The notes under the pieces were generated by a model. The model made no database searches, was not told where the DNA came from, and saw only the letters and a program-made list of their open reading frames with translations. From Fistularia commersonii (lineage: Eukaryota > Chordata > Actinopteri > Syngnathiformes > Fistulariidae), in the NCBI GenBank assembly GCA_037954325.1, contig JBBMNZ010000015.1, positions 9,580,001 to 9,644,000 on the forward strand: a stretch of DNA of 64,000 bases, written 5' to 3'. Position numbers and translations under genes: made by a program. Of the stretch, positions 26,738-38,362 are shown piece by piece; within the stretch, counting starts at the first letter, position 1, and the number at the start of each line of letters is the position of its first letter.

Positions 26738-27042
26738 CTCCACGAGTGGAAGATCCAGCGCCCACGGGAAGGTGTGTGTGATTTAAAAAAAAAAAAAAAA
26801 AAAAAAGAAGAAGTAGTTGGAGTGGGGAATCGAACCTGCAGCGGCTTCAGTGCTGCTGTGGACGCTCAGACGCGGCTCGTCTCAGACTCATGCTCTTGCG
26901 GTGTGTGCGTGTATGTATGTGTGTATGCGTGTGTGTGTGTGTATGTGTATGCGTGTGTGTGAGAAGCTCTCCGCCGCCGCTCCGATCCTTTACATGTTGA
27001 GGTTTTTTTTCGCTTCTTTGGGGGGCGTAACCCGCCTGTCAC

Positions 27043-27181
27043 AGCTCCTCCTCCTCTTCTTCCATCTCTTCTTCCATCTCTTCTTCCACCTCTTCTTCCT
27101 CCTCTTCTTCCTCTTCACCTCTTCCACCTTCCTTCTCCTCTTCCTCTTCATCCACCTCTTCCTCCTCCTCCTCTTCTTTAG
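27043..27181. repeat. 139-bp polypyrimidine tract
   Basis: Almost pure C/T built from CTCCTC, CTTCTTC and ATCT/ACCT blocks, starting about 300 bases upstream of the spns2 start codon. On the spns2 sense strand it is purine-rich and could form triplex DNA. The encoded Glu-rich minus frame is a by-product and not a gene. Confidence 0.85.
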
Positions 27182-27848
27182 AATAGTCGCACCTGATCCT
27201 GCAGCAGAAATTAGTCATTATAAAATACTTTTTAATTGTAATAATTATGCTAAAAAAACAACCACAACAATAAAAAAATAACGAAAATGATGAGGGGAAT
27301 AATAAGATTATCATAAAAGTAATTAAATGAACATGAATAATAATGATAACAATTCTGGTAAATGTCCTCAGTTCCTTTGTTGGTTCCACCTGTTTTCTCC
27401 TCACCTGTGTGGGGTTCTCAAAAATCAAAACAACTAATAATGATAACATAAAAGAATTATTTCTAAAATTGTAAAAATTAAATTTAAAATAAATGTAATA
27501 TTTCACCCTGGATTTTTTTTTTATTTTTTTAAGGAATCTGTTAAGTTTCTCAGGTAAAAAAAAAAAAAAATCCTCATCAAATTTCTATTTTTCAGCAGAC
27601 GCAGTGTTTGCACAACGATTTATATGGACTTGACTGATCGACACTTGACTGATTCACTCATTGGTTCACTCATTCATTATTTTGCACAATTTATTTTTCT
27701 GATTAACTTGCAGAATAATATAAATAAATCATTAACAATAATAATAATAAATCAAAATAAAGGAGTTTTACAACAGAGTTTTTTGTGGGAAAAAGATGGA
27801 AGCATGGACTTTTACATACAAACAAAGTTAAAACCGCCAATGTCTATA

Positions 27849-28174
27849 CCTTAATTTCTGGACTATCAAGCCCACCTGAATATAAGCCGCTAAGGCTAAA
27901 AATAACTAAATAAATATATGTGTACATACTGTATATAGGCTGCACTTGTCTATAAGCTGCAGGTGTCCATATTGTAGTATCACATATTTACACAGAAACA
28001 TGAATACATACCGGTAACAGCCACAACTGGAATTTTTTTTTTTTTTTTTCCAAACAGTGCCTGTAACACGACTGATGAAAAAGATCAATAATAAATAACA
28101 CAAGGAAAAATCAATTTTCTAGCCCCACTTTGTCTTACCCCAGCCGATGGCTATCTTGGTCTTCTTCCTGCACT
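27849..28174 (-). mobile_element. non-autonomous DNA element, truncated copy B
   Basis: Minus-strand relative of copy A at 59163-59699. It shares the TAATTTCTGGACTAT terminus, AGTGCCTGTAACACGACTGA (the inverse of a copy A block) and GTCTTCTTCCTGCACT. It stops about 330 bases in, so the far end is missing. Lies upstream of spns2. Confidence 0.7.
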
Positions 28175-28413
28175 CCGTGCACGGAGTGAATGAATGAGTG
28201 AATGGGAATATTACGGATTACTGGAAGTTACTTACTGGTAAGAGTGTGTGTTTGTGTGTTTAGAGGAGACCTGTGAGTGCAGGTCTTTCACTGATATCTT
28301 AAGTAGCATAGCACTTGTGGCATAGCATAGCTTCCCCGGGTCAGTGGTGGGGAACAACTTTTTTTTTATTTAGTTTTTTCAAACAACGCTGGTGGAGAGG
28401 GGGGTGTTTGATC

Positions 28414-28444
<31 letters not shown>

Positions 28445-28595
28445 GCTGCAAAACTCTCGGGGGAGACGGGGAGGTAGGAGGGGGCGTCTTTGGCGAGGAA
28501 GATGAAATGTAGCCTTGCGTCAGATTTGCAGCACCCGGGCAGAATGATCAGAGCAACTGGAAAGATTTGAACTATAGTCTCCTCAAGATCTGGAT

Positions 28596-28657
28596 TGATG
28601 GATGGATGGATGGATGGATGGATGGATGGATGGATGGATGGATGGATGGATGGATGG
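28596..28657. repeat. (TGGA)n repeat
   Basis: About 15 clean units upstream of spns2. Confidence 0.95.
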
Positions 28658-28927
28658 TCACCGCGGTCAGCAGAGTCAGCTGATGTCCAGCCATCCCCTG
28701 GATGTGTTTCGTCTACATTCCTGGTGTCTCCAGACTCAACCAAGTGGGGTGGAGGGGTGGGGGGACAGTAACCCCCCCCTTCCCAGATATGAATGAACTC
28801 ATCCACCTGGAGGGATATTTACATTTTTGAAGGGGGGGGCGTTTAACTTCTCCACCCAGCTGGAAAGCTGATTGGCTGAGAGTTATGATTAGAACGTGGA
28901 AAAGTCCTGCATGTAAACGAGTACACT

Positions 28928-28958
<31 letters not shown>

Positions 28959-29099
28959 TTGTACACACTTCCAGCTAGTTGCTGGAAACAATGTTTCTTT
29001 TTTCAACTTTGCAACAAATGCATGTGCGTTGACTCTGGCCAGGAGGGCAGGAGGTCGGCGGTGTTTGGTTTCTCCCAAAGCCCTGGAGCAACCGCACAC

Positions 29100-29138
<39 letters not shown>

Positions 29139-29656
29139 ACTGCGGGTTAGGAGCTGACTTGCACTTGGTTTCCAGTCACTTTTAACCAGAAAAAAGAAAA
29201 AAAACAAGCCTTTTTGACCTTTTTCGTGTGTTTTTGTTACCAAGGTGATAGCTCAGCAGCAGGGGAGGGGGGATGGGGGGGGTTGCGCTCCGTTGGCGTG
29301 TGTCGTGGTGAAGGCCCGGATGAATCCTACCACATGCACACGTAACATCTTATTCATACTGAGGAGATCAGTAGAGATCCACGAACGAATCCCAGCTCGA
29401 TGTGGATGGCCTTCTGCCTGGACCGGCTGGGGCAGGTATGAGGGCGGGATCTAATACTTATACCCGCAGTGCCAACAGCTACGTGCTAACCACCGGAATG
29501 ATACATTGCTTTAAGAATAAAATAAATAAAAATGGCAGATGCCTGAGTGAGTGCATGCAGGATAGGAACAGCCGGAGGGATGAGAGCAGTGCATTATGGG
29601 ATATCACCCCCGAGTAGCAGTCGTATGGCAGCATGAGTTTGGGCTAGCCTGGAACA

Positions 29657-30396
29657 CAGGCGTTAAACTCGTTCTCACCGAGGGCCACATCAGCATCACG
29701 GTGGCCCACAAAGGGCCACATGTAACGGTAACAGTAGAAATGTAACCAAATGTAATGTAAAATAGATGTATCCACTCGTACATGTTAAATAACTCTGAAT
29801 TTAGAACTCATTCAAATCCAAAATGTTACATTTGCATTTGTATCGAGGTAAAAAAAATATGTTTACTAATTGTTCTGTTCCAAAGCTAGCTTTCACGGCT
29901 GCAGTGTTTTTGGATTTCCTGACCACATTCTGCTGCCATTGTAGTTTGGCTTTTAATTCTTGGACAATTTGTGGTTTTTCTGGAAGGCTAACATTGGCAT
30001 ACTTAGCTCCGTGTTCGGTGTCAAAATGCCGACGTAGATTGTACTTTTTGACAACCCACGCTGCCTCATAACACAAGACACACGTTTTTTTTCCCCTTGA
30101 ACCACAAACATGTATTTGTCTTCCCATCTTTCTCGAAACATCCTCCCATCTGCATCAACTTTTCTCTTCCTGGATATTTAGGGATCATTTATATTTCTCA
30201 ATTCCACTTGTTGAAAATCATATTGATGTGGATACACTGCAATCTAATGTTGGGATGCTGTCACTTTGCGGGTAATATGCGAAATATAATTTATGGTCAA
30301 TGCACGCATTTGACTTGTTTATTTTAAGACAATCAGACCTTTTAAGAAGTTCTGGAGGGCCATATAAAATAATGTGGAACTTGAGTTTTGACACAT
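29657..30396 (-). mobile_element. hAT-type DNA transposon copy 2 with transposase zinc-finger remnant
   Basis: Starts CAGGCGTTAAACTC and ends TTGAGTTTTGACACATG, an imperfect inverted pair. Minus-strand frame 29801-30127 encodes CVLCYEAAWVVKKYNLRRHF and then HGAKYANVSLPEKPQIVQEL. This is the N-terminal BED-like zinc finger of hAT transposases of the Charlie / GTF2IRD2-like group. The catalytic region is absent, so the element is internally deleted. Confidence 0.8.
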
Positions 30397-31194
30397 GTAG
30401 CCTATAGCTAGCTGTTAGCTGTTAAAACGTAAGGCTTTAAGTCTGTTCTTGAGTGAAGCGTGTGTGAAGGAGGATGCAGGCAGGGTGGTTGTTAGGGGGC
30501 CGGCAGAGGGAGCGCCTGGCCCCCCTTCTGAGCCCCCCTGGTTCCCCCACCCTCCCCCCTTTTTGATATTCTGCCCATGTCTGTGTGATTTTTTTTCTTT
30601 CTCCACCATACAGATCTGGACCTGCAGGCCCGATCACCCCCCCCCTTTCCACAGAGCTTCCTTCCTCTTTCTCAAGCACCCCCCCCCCCCTGCAGGATAG
30701 AAGATAACCCTGCTAATCGCGGTCTGCAGCGCCTGCGGCCCGATAAGGCCCTGGTCCCGCTACATTCTAGCCCTGAGGCAGCAAATACAGTCTACATGTC
30801 CCCTTCGACTCATGCCTGTCACATGCACGTAGCAGAGTCACTTTTCATAGAAGTTGCTCATGATGTACTCGTCAGATAGACGCATTCCTGGTATCCCTCC
30901 GCTTTCTTCATTCGAAAACTGATGACTTTCACCGGCCGACTTTAAGTATAACTCGCTCATGGGATCATCATCATGACATAGCTATAAAACATTGTCCAAA
31001 ATGCTTTTGACCATGACAGTTGCTAAATAAAAGGACATTTACAGTAAATGGTATTGTATTAAAGACTAATGACTATTTTTATCATTATTGATCATTCATA
31101 TCTATATCCTACATGATAAAAACAAATGTGTGTATCATCATATCGCAGGTGAGGCTATTGATTCAAGATCACAATTAAGGTGTTCTTTAGGCCA

Positions 31195-31281
31195 ATGATT
31201 TAATTTAATTTACTTTAATTTAATTTAATTTAATTTAATTTAATTTAATTTAATTCAATTTAATTTAATTTAATTTAATTT
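31195..31281. repeat. (TTTAA)n pentanucleotide repeat
   Basis: About 16 units with one C interruption, upstream of spns2. Confidence 0.9.
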
Positions 31282-31721
31282 GTGACTTATTTCTGTTGAT
31301 TTTATCTCCATGAATATCATTCATTTTATCTTTATGAATCAATTGACGTGACTGAGGCATTTCTTTTTATATAAATGTGATGCATAATATGAGCATTCAA
31401 CCCAGAGATTAACTGTTAACCAAGCGATGCATTTAAAATAAAAAACATGTTTTTTTTTTTTGTTTTTTTTTTTTTTGCAAAAAGAGTCAATTTTTAAATA
31501 ATGTAAACATTCTTTTTAAATGACATAAATATCAGACTTTCTAATTTATGTGACTGATGCCTGTCTTTTTAACTGAAAGCGGTATTTCATGTCATCATTC
31601 AACCCAGAGGTTAACTGATAGCAGGCCGATGCACCTAAAATAAAAAAATTACGCACAAACTACTAGTGCCTTTTTTTAGCCCAAAATTAAAGAAAATAAA
31701 ATAAATGTTCATTTCCATCAT

Positions 31722-31802
31722 TTTTTTCATTTTCATTTTCATTTTCATTTTCATTTTTATTTTCATTTTCATTTTTATTTTCATTTTTATTTTCATTTTC
31801 CT
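31722..31802. repeat. (TTTTCA)n hexanucleotide repeat
   Basis: About 13 units alternating TTTTCA and TTTTTA. Confidence 0.9.
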
Positions 31803-33269
31803 CTTGATTTTCCTTTTCACAAACTAAAATAAAATAAAATAAATGGGGAAATCGGTGATCAACCACAGCAGCACTGACGGCAAACAGTCCACAGGTTGTC
31901 CTAACATGAAGGTTAGGGGTTGGGTTAACAGGGCAAAAACACACTGTACCCCAAGTGAAGCCTCCACCCACCCATCACACACGCACACACACACACACAC
32001 ACACACAAACACTTTCCCACCCACCCACATACACACACCCACACGCCTATAATTCTCAGTACTTTGCCACTGATTCTGCCCTCTCACCCTTTTCTACACA
32101 ACCCATTCATAACACAGGGGGGGGCAAAGACTGCAGCTCCATCATTTAGCTGGTACCGTTGCCCCCCCACCCCCCCCCCCACCCCCACCCCCAGAATTTG
32201 TTGTTGGAGCCGCCTGGTCTTCAGCCAGCCCAGGCTTGGGGTGTGGGCCCCAACCTGCCCCCCCAATGACCTTTTGACCCCTGCACTGTCTGTGAGCTGA
32301 CTGAGGCTTGCTGAAACTTGCCACTGCCAACCCCTCCCCGACACACACACCCGTCAAACCCCCCCTCCCCCGACATACACACACACAGTGTGTACACAGT
32401 GTGTAAACTCAAGCAGCAGAGCAGCTGAGGATCCTAATAGATCAGGACTCATGTCTGGTCTCCCCGGTCGTCTGGGCCGCTCCGTTATGTGGCGGCGTGA
32501 GGTAGGGAGACGGCGGCAGCTAAATATAGCGCCAGGGGGAAGAAAAAGACAAAAATGCTAGATAGAAAGAAAGCATCTCTTATCTGGTGTTTTCATTATT
32601 GCTCCGACAGGCTCCGTCCGCCGTGGACGCCACGGGCCGGACCGTCCATCGCCCTCCATCTCGCCATGGGACGTCTAACCCGTCATGCATATTGAGGCCC
32701 CCTTTCTTTTTTGTTAGAACCCCCCATCACTTCCATTTACATCCCGTACACAACCGAAAAACAACCCCGGCTTTGCCTAATTGGCGAAATCCGAGCCCGA
32801 CAGCGGTGGAACCAGCAGCCCGTATTTATAGAACCCGACCGGCCCTGTGTAATTACCAGCCGCCGCCGCCGAGCCCGTGAATCAGCGTCCTCCGGCCCCG
32901 TGGCCAGGAATGTTAAGTACATAGGAGCAGGAGGAGGAGGAGGCCTGGCGTGAGCCGTTATAGAGCAGCAAACCGCGTTGGGGACGGCCGTTTCCGCCGA
33001 AGGCCCGTCCCGTGCCCGGACACGGGCGGGAGCGGTTTTTGGGTGATTCAGTATTTCAGGGTGAAACCCCGTCAGAAGTCACCAATAACGGGCGCTAGCA
33101 AAACAGGACGCTAACATTAGCGAGCTACAGCTAGTTCTACCTGAAGATCAACTACGGGAAATTCGGTTTTATCCACAAATCCGTACATCTTCAACCCACG
33201 CTCACAAGGTAGCACCTGGTCTGAGTCTCCACGGTCTCCTGGGTCTGTATGGGTTCTCCGGGTTCCTCT

Positions 33270-33550
33270 CTGGAGACCTCTCTGCACTTTAAATGCACTT
33301 TAAATGCTGCACTGTGCATGAAAACACTGCCATTCAAACTGTACTCACCGTTACACCTGCACTTTGTGAGTTACACACCGAGGTGCACTCAATGTTTTAC
33401 TTGCACTGCCAACACCGTTCATATGTATGATAATGTTTACAGCACCTATTTATTGTCAATACATATCCAATGCACTGTGGACAGCAAAGTAAGAATTTCA
33501 TTGTGCAGGGAAACCACACAGTACATATGACAATAAACATCTTGAATCAT
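33270..33550 (+). mobile_element. LINE-type 3' terminal fragment
   Basis: TAAGAATTTCATTGTGCAGG followed by CATATGACAATAAACATC and TTGAATC is the usual 3' end of several fish LINEs. An oligo-AT tandem repeat follows shortly after. Family not assigned. Confidence 0.55.
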
Positions 33551-33597
33551 AAATTGCCCAGATATGTGAATAAGTGAGTGGTTCTTTGTCTGTGTGT

Positions 33598-33707
33598 GAT
33601 AATAAATAATAAATAATAAATAATAAATAATAAATAATAAATAATAAATAATAAATAATAAATAATAAATAATAAATAATAAATAATAAATAATAAATAA
33701 TAAATAA
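33598..33707. repeat. (AATAAAT)n heptanucleotide repeat
   Basis: About 15 near-perfect 7-base units. It lies just after a LINE 3' end and may have grown from its tail. Confidence 0.95.
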
Positions 33708-34099
33708 ATGGTGGGAAAGTTCTGTTTCCTGTATTTTTGCATTTTTTTTTGTCATATTAAAATCAAACTAGTAATAAACAGTGTCTCATCTGTGCTTCGG
33801 TCCATCAGTCTGAACCACAACAACAACTTCCTCCTCGAGGTTGTATGAGATGTTTATTAAGGACTGTTATGTTTTCATTAGGTTTCAAATGCCTCACTTG
33901 TGGTTATGGATGAGAGCAGTCATCAGGTGTGCCGGGAAAAATGCCCACTTTGACCTGGTTGATCCAAAAATACTTCATTCAAGGCAAATAATGTGTCACC
34001 GTATGTGTATCTATGTGGGCAGCATGCAGTGACAGGCAAAAACAATTAAATGCTCTTCCACTGAATGGCTACAGGTAGTGAATGAACCTGTGGATCTAC

Positions 34100-34671
34100 C
34101 TGCTGGTATTTAGCGATCCTTCGAGTGAGACAGTGGCAGTGATACCCGATGAAGGCCCAAGTATGAGTAGTGGTCGGAAGAACGTAAAAAAGCTGAGCTC
34201 AAATAATACAGTGAAAGTTAGACTGCGTTTGGATTCACTTTTACCGGAGAAGCAGCTGAGCCGACTCGGGGAAAAGCTGTCCAACAGCGCCGTGGTTCCA
34301 AGCAAACACCCTTCACTTCAAGATAAGAACGCAGACTATTTTGTTCATCTGCTTAAACACACTGAGAAGTAGGCAGCTGTTGAAGAAAACCACCGGGATG
34401 CGTGAGAAAGCTCTGAAAGCTAGCTGCAAAGTTGCTGAACTCATCGCTAAATCCAAACAGCCACCCACCGCGGTAGAGACATTAATACTACCTGCCTGCA
34501 AAAGCATCGCAGAAAAAATATTCGGCCCTGGTGTTGTTAAAGACATAGCCCAAGACTACAGTTTCACTTTATTTCATTAAAAATGTTTTTGATATATTTA
34601 TTTGGTGGTGTACCATGTGTTTTTTTAATGTAAAATATGTGCCGTGGCTCAAAAAGGTTTGGGAAACACTG
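34100..34671 (+). mobile_element. internally deleted, frameshifted hAT remnant
   Basis: Frame 34082-34372 contains GEKLSNSAVVPSK and HPSLQDKNADYF. After the stop, the other frame (34341-34580) continues KALKASCKVAELIAKSKQPP and ETLILPACKSIAEKIFG. This is one transposase N-terminal half split by a frameshift, of the ZBED5/Charlie hAT type. Residues normally linking VPSK to HPSL are also missing. The right end is a terminal repeat reading, inverted, CAGTGTTTCCCAAACCTTTT (34652-34671). I could not find the left end. Confidence 0.75.
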
Positions 34672-35462
34672 GATTCGAGAACTCTGTAATCCCATAATAG
34701 TAAAACAACACAGTAAAATATTCATGTATGTTAACGTCTTATGATCTGAACAACAAACATTTACACTGATGATTGATAGGAATCATCCAAAATAGGATTA
34801 TTACCTGCGTAAAACAATGATTTCTACTTTATTCCTTGTTTACGTTCTTCTCACTTTACATATTTTGTTTTTTAAAAGCAAATCTTCACTATAGGCCTGA
34901 GAATTTTTTTTTTTTTTGCATTTCCAAGAACAACATCCTTTTATTAGTTAATCTCCCACATATCCAAAAAAATAAAAACTGTCCAAGTTTATCTGTCCAG
35001 CTCAGAATAATTCTCCATTCACATGTTTTTTATGTTTGTTTGTTTTGTTTTTTTTTTTTTTTTTTTGCTGATGTCACTTATCTGTGCGACTGAGCGGAGG
35101 GTGTGTGTGTGTGTTTGAATGATGTAATTGTGTAAAGAAAGCAGTGGGCTGGCAGGGGGGGCCTCATCCTCTGCACGATGTCACGTTGCTGCAGTTTTCT
35201 GACGATAAGCGAGAGATTGGGGCTCGGAGCGCCGCTGTGACAGGCAAACCAGCTGCGTCATGTAACGCGGCGAGAGAGAGAGAAAAAAAATAAAATAGGC
35301 TCCATCCAGGCTGTGCGGCACCTGCACCTGAACGCAGCATGAAGCGATGACATGCATGTGTGCGCGTCCGCCGCTCGAAAGCATGTTTTCGAGACAAAAT
35401 GTTCCCCATCCTTGTGTAAACACCGGCCACATCCGCTGCCGCCCCCCCCTCATTGATCGGGC

Positions 35463-35575
35463 GCACAATTTATTAGCCATTGTGACACTTTCCTGTGCAG
35501 CCGTGGGGTCGGCAGGGGAAACGGCGAGGTATGCAGATAAAGTGCACAGAAACACGCCGCACAATAGCCATTGTG
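35463..35575. promoter_or_regulatory. paired inverted SOX motifs, candidate enhancer
   Basis: Two inverted pairs of the SOX core occur 75 bases apart. The first, 35463-35484, reads GCACAAT, nine bases, ATTGTG. The second, 35559-35575, reads GCACAAT, AGCC, ATTGTG with a four-base spacer, the geometry reported for SoxE dimers. Both contain AGCCATTGT (ACAATGGCT on the other strand). They lie about 8.8 kb upstream of the spns2 start in a GC-balanced, non-repeat stretch. Confidence 0.4.
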
Positions 35576-35932
35576 TTTTAATTGCAGGTCCGGACTGTTA
35601 CCTCTCGAGTGTTTTCCACATACCTCTTTGCTTGCGTGTGCCTTGTTATTCGACGGACGCGTGGAAAAACGACATGGTTTCGGGGGGGAAAAAAAAAAAA
35701 AAAAACAGGAGGAAACGCCGGCGAATTCCACAGCGTGGTGGCAGCGGAAGAGGGCTGACAAAGGCTTGGTGACCTTGACGCGGCGTCGGCAGGCGGCCCG
35801 GCGAGACTCGAGTTCGCTCGGTATTTTTCCCGTAAGTCGGAAATGTTTTGTCAGGAACGGGCACTGCTGAAAATCAAAACAACCCCAATTATTTCCTGAC
35901 CTTGTATTTGGCCCTTACAAGGACGAGGGCCT

Positions 35933-35946
35933 TGACCTTTGACCCC
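35933..35946 (-). promoter_or_regulatory. DR1 nuclear receptor motif
   Basis: TGACCTTTGACCCC, i.e. GGGGTCAAAGGTCA on the minus strand, a textbook HNF4/RXR DR1. It sits 360 bases beyond the SOX pair in the same low-repeat stretch upstream of spns2. Confidence 0.4.
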
Positions 35947-36464
35947 TGCTGCTAGGTTGACTGCGGCGCTAAGCAACAGGGACGCGCAGCAAGATGTCTG
36001 TCACACATAAATATGTGCTGTTTGTCCATGACATGTGTGTGTGTGTGTGTGTTCAGGGTTCAGTGAGTACGAGCTCCAAGAAGCAGGTAAACACTCTGGC
36101 CTTGAGTTTGTTTGTTTCCCCCTTAGACGGTGATGCGTCAAGCCACGTCGTCACAGAGTGTTTTATTCATGAGTGGCTCCTGTCTACATCACACACAATA
36201 ACACACACACACACACACACAACGACCTGCCCTCCTGAGAGGAAGAGGTCATTGCCACTTACCGTAAAATCCGTGATGGGGTTCAGTTCCCGTCGTCGAC
36301 TTCTCTGTTAGCGCCTTCAGTGTCTTGCCAGCTTTCATGATACATTCTTAAACACACATGGGTGTTGAGGGGATGACAGACAGACGAGCTTTAAATAACA
36401 AAAAAAATGGCTTGAAAAAGAGGAAAATAATTTGTATGGATTTCCATTAAATTATATAAAAAAA

Positions 36465-36588
36465 ATAAAATAAAATAAATTAAATTAAATTAAATTAGAT
36501 TAAATTAAATTAAATTAAATTAAATTAAATTAAACAAAATAAAATAAAATAAAATAAAATAAAATAAAATAAAATAAAATAAAATAAA
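36465..36588. repeat. (AAATT)n / (AAATA)n compound pentanucleotide repeat
   Basis: A block of AAATT units passes into a block of AAATA units with few interruptions. Confidence 0.9.
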
Positions 36589-36599
36589 TTCGAGGGTGA

Positions 36600-37190
36600 C
36601 ATGATGGCCCATATGGCTCTAAATGACATGTCTGTATATAACAGATTGAGTGGTTGAATGTCTTTATATGATGTCTAATGTGAGGGTGAATGATCACTTT
36701 TTTCTGTGTGAGGTGAATGAGACTGAATGGTTGTATGTCTCTATATCAGGGGTGGGCAATTATTTTGGCTGGCGAGCCACAATTCTGATTTAAATTTTAT
36801 GCGCGGGCCAACCAGGTATCATGTAATTTGAACAAAATGGAAATTGCAACATTTACATTTTTTGGCATGTACCAACATTATTTTGTATGTAATCATCCAA
36901 ACAAAATTTAACAAAAGGAAAAAATAAGGAGTTTCTAAATTCAATATTGATTGAAAATACAAAAATATTCAAAGAAAATAGTTTGGCGGGCCGGATAAAA
37001 AAGCACAACGGACCAGATGTGGCCCGCGGGCCATAAGATACCCAGGTCTGCTCTATATGTTGCTGTGATTGACATTTGACCAGTCCAGGGTGTACCCTGA
37101 TTCTTTCCCGATGACAGTTGGGATAGACTCCAGTACCCCTGCGACCCTGAGTGCAGGATAAGTGGCAGAAAATAGATGGATGGAATTATT
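36600..37190 (+). repeat. same interspersed repeat, split by the MITE
   Basis: TGAATGGTTGTATGTCTC before the MITE and GTTGCTGTGATTGACATTTG, CGATGACAGTTGGGATAGAC, GCGACCCTGAGTGCAGGATA after it join into one copy of the repeat at 50935-51262. It ends in an ATGGATGGA tail. Confidence 0.7.
36747..37050. mobile_element. 304-bp hAT-type MITE with 8-bp target duplication
   Basis: Starts CAGGGGTGGGCAA and ends, read inverted, CAGACCTGGGTA (8 of 10 terminal bases agree). Subterminal GCGGGCCA / GGCCCGCGGGCC blocks are typical of hAT MITEs. Identical CTCTATAT flanks occur at 36739-36746 and 37051-37058. No coding capacity. Confidence 0.88.
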
Positions 37191-37365
37191 TCGATTATCT
37201 TGTTTTTTTTATCCAATGCTCCATCCCCTACAGGTACGTCACAGAATTGGTCCCACCTTGTGCCTTGGTAAGGGTGTACAAAATAATACACATTTTTGTG
37301 GTAATGTATAGATGCATAAAATTAATTTAATATAATTTGATTTAATTTAATTTAATTTGATTTAA

Positions 37366-37442
37366 TGATGCCCAATCACAGCTGGGAGAGACTCCAGCAT
37401 CTGCGCGACTCGAAGTGCAGGATAAGCGGTGGATAATGCACG
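37366..37442 (+). repeat. tail fragment of the same interspersed repeat
   Basis: ATGCCCAATCACAGCTGGGA, ACTCCAGCATCTGCGCGACT and GCAGGATAAGCGGT correspond to the last 75 bases of the repeat. Confidence 0.6.
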
Positions 37443-37619
37443 GACAAAACAAAACACTTCAGACTTAATGAGGAATCCCATGAAATTAAGAAATAAAATA
37501 AGAAAAACATGAGAATTTCTTTTAAAATAGCCAGAAGAATTTATTTAAAAAATAAACTGGCATGCCCTGCACATTTGGTTAGCAAAAACCACTGGTGAAG
37601 GTTTACAAGTTGCACATTG

Positions 37620-37634
37620 GCGCCATCTAGTGGC
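37620..37634 (-). promoter_or_regulatory. CTCF-like motif downstream of spns3
   Basis: On the minus strand GCCACTAGATGGCGC, a good CTCF core. About 730 bases beyond the spns3 stop codon. Confidence 0.5.
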
Positions 37635-38106
37635 TGTTTAGGAACCCTGCATAGGTTTCTGATGGGTTCAGCTGGGTCACCTTTGGTTTAACAATCTTCC
37701 CAAAAAAAAAAAAAAAAAAAAAAGAAAAAGCGGATGTTGCATGATGGATTTGAGACAAACTCCATGCGGACATCTTCAAATTTAAACCTGCAGACACACA
37801 AACGTTGCAGGCCCCCGAGGCCTCCCTCCAGCTGCTCCTCATTAGGACGCGGCAGCACCTGGCTGCTCCTGAACACGAGGAAGTTCACCTGAACCTGGAG
37901 CCACATCAGCAGGTTCTGCCGCAGCAGGCAGGCCAACGTCAGCGAAAAAATCAACGCGGGGGTAAGAAACGCTCATTTTCCAACCCATTAGTAAAAAGCG
38001 CCGTTCATCTTTGTGTTTATCTGGCCTCTTTTGAATTTTTTCAACACTATTTCGTGTCAACGCGGATCGTGACGGTAAGGAACGAATCAGTCCGAAAACA
38101 ACCCGT

Positions 38107-38112
38107 TTATTT
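38107..38112 (-). terminator. spns3 candidate poly(A) signal
   Basis: AATAAA on the minus strand, about 250 bases after the spns3 stop codon; it would give a short 3' UTR. Confidence 0.5.
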
Positions 38113-38362
38113 AAACGGGAAAAAAATAATGTACATTTCAAAAATTGGTACAAAATGTGCTTTCATGTGAAATGAACCCGAAATGCATAAAATCCCAGTG
38201 GACGAGAGGAAAAGTCTTAATTTTTTCAACCTGAGAAATCTTCCAATATCAGGGTTCAAGTCTTCGAACCCTTTTTTTTTGTTTGCTTTGTTTTTTGGGG
38301 AAAATGGGTTTTGGTGAAATACATTTACAGCGCAATTGTTTTGGTCCATCTTTACTCACTGG

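Larger units (their letters stand above)
26738..38106. other. spns2-spns3 intergenic region
   Basis: 11.4 kb between the spns2 start and the spns3 3' end, without a gene I can support. Holds the polypyrimidine tract, DNA element copy B, hAT copy 2, a LINE 3' end, the frameshifted hAT remnant, the SOX/DR1 stretch at 35.4-35.95 kb, the nested MITE and an unexplained GC-rich block at 37.79-37.96 kb. Confidence 0.7.

Noticed and set aside
26735..26743. Upstream GTG as spns2 start
   Set aside because: GTG starts are not used in this context in vertebrates; the ATG two codons later gives an MC-type N-terminus.
27039..27506. 155-codon Glu-rich minus-strand frame
   Set aside because: It is the translation of a polypyrimidine microsatellite joined to AT-rich sequence; no splice signals or family match.
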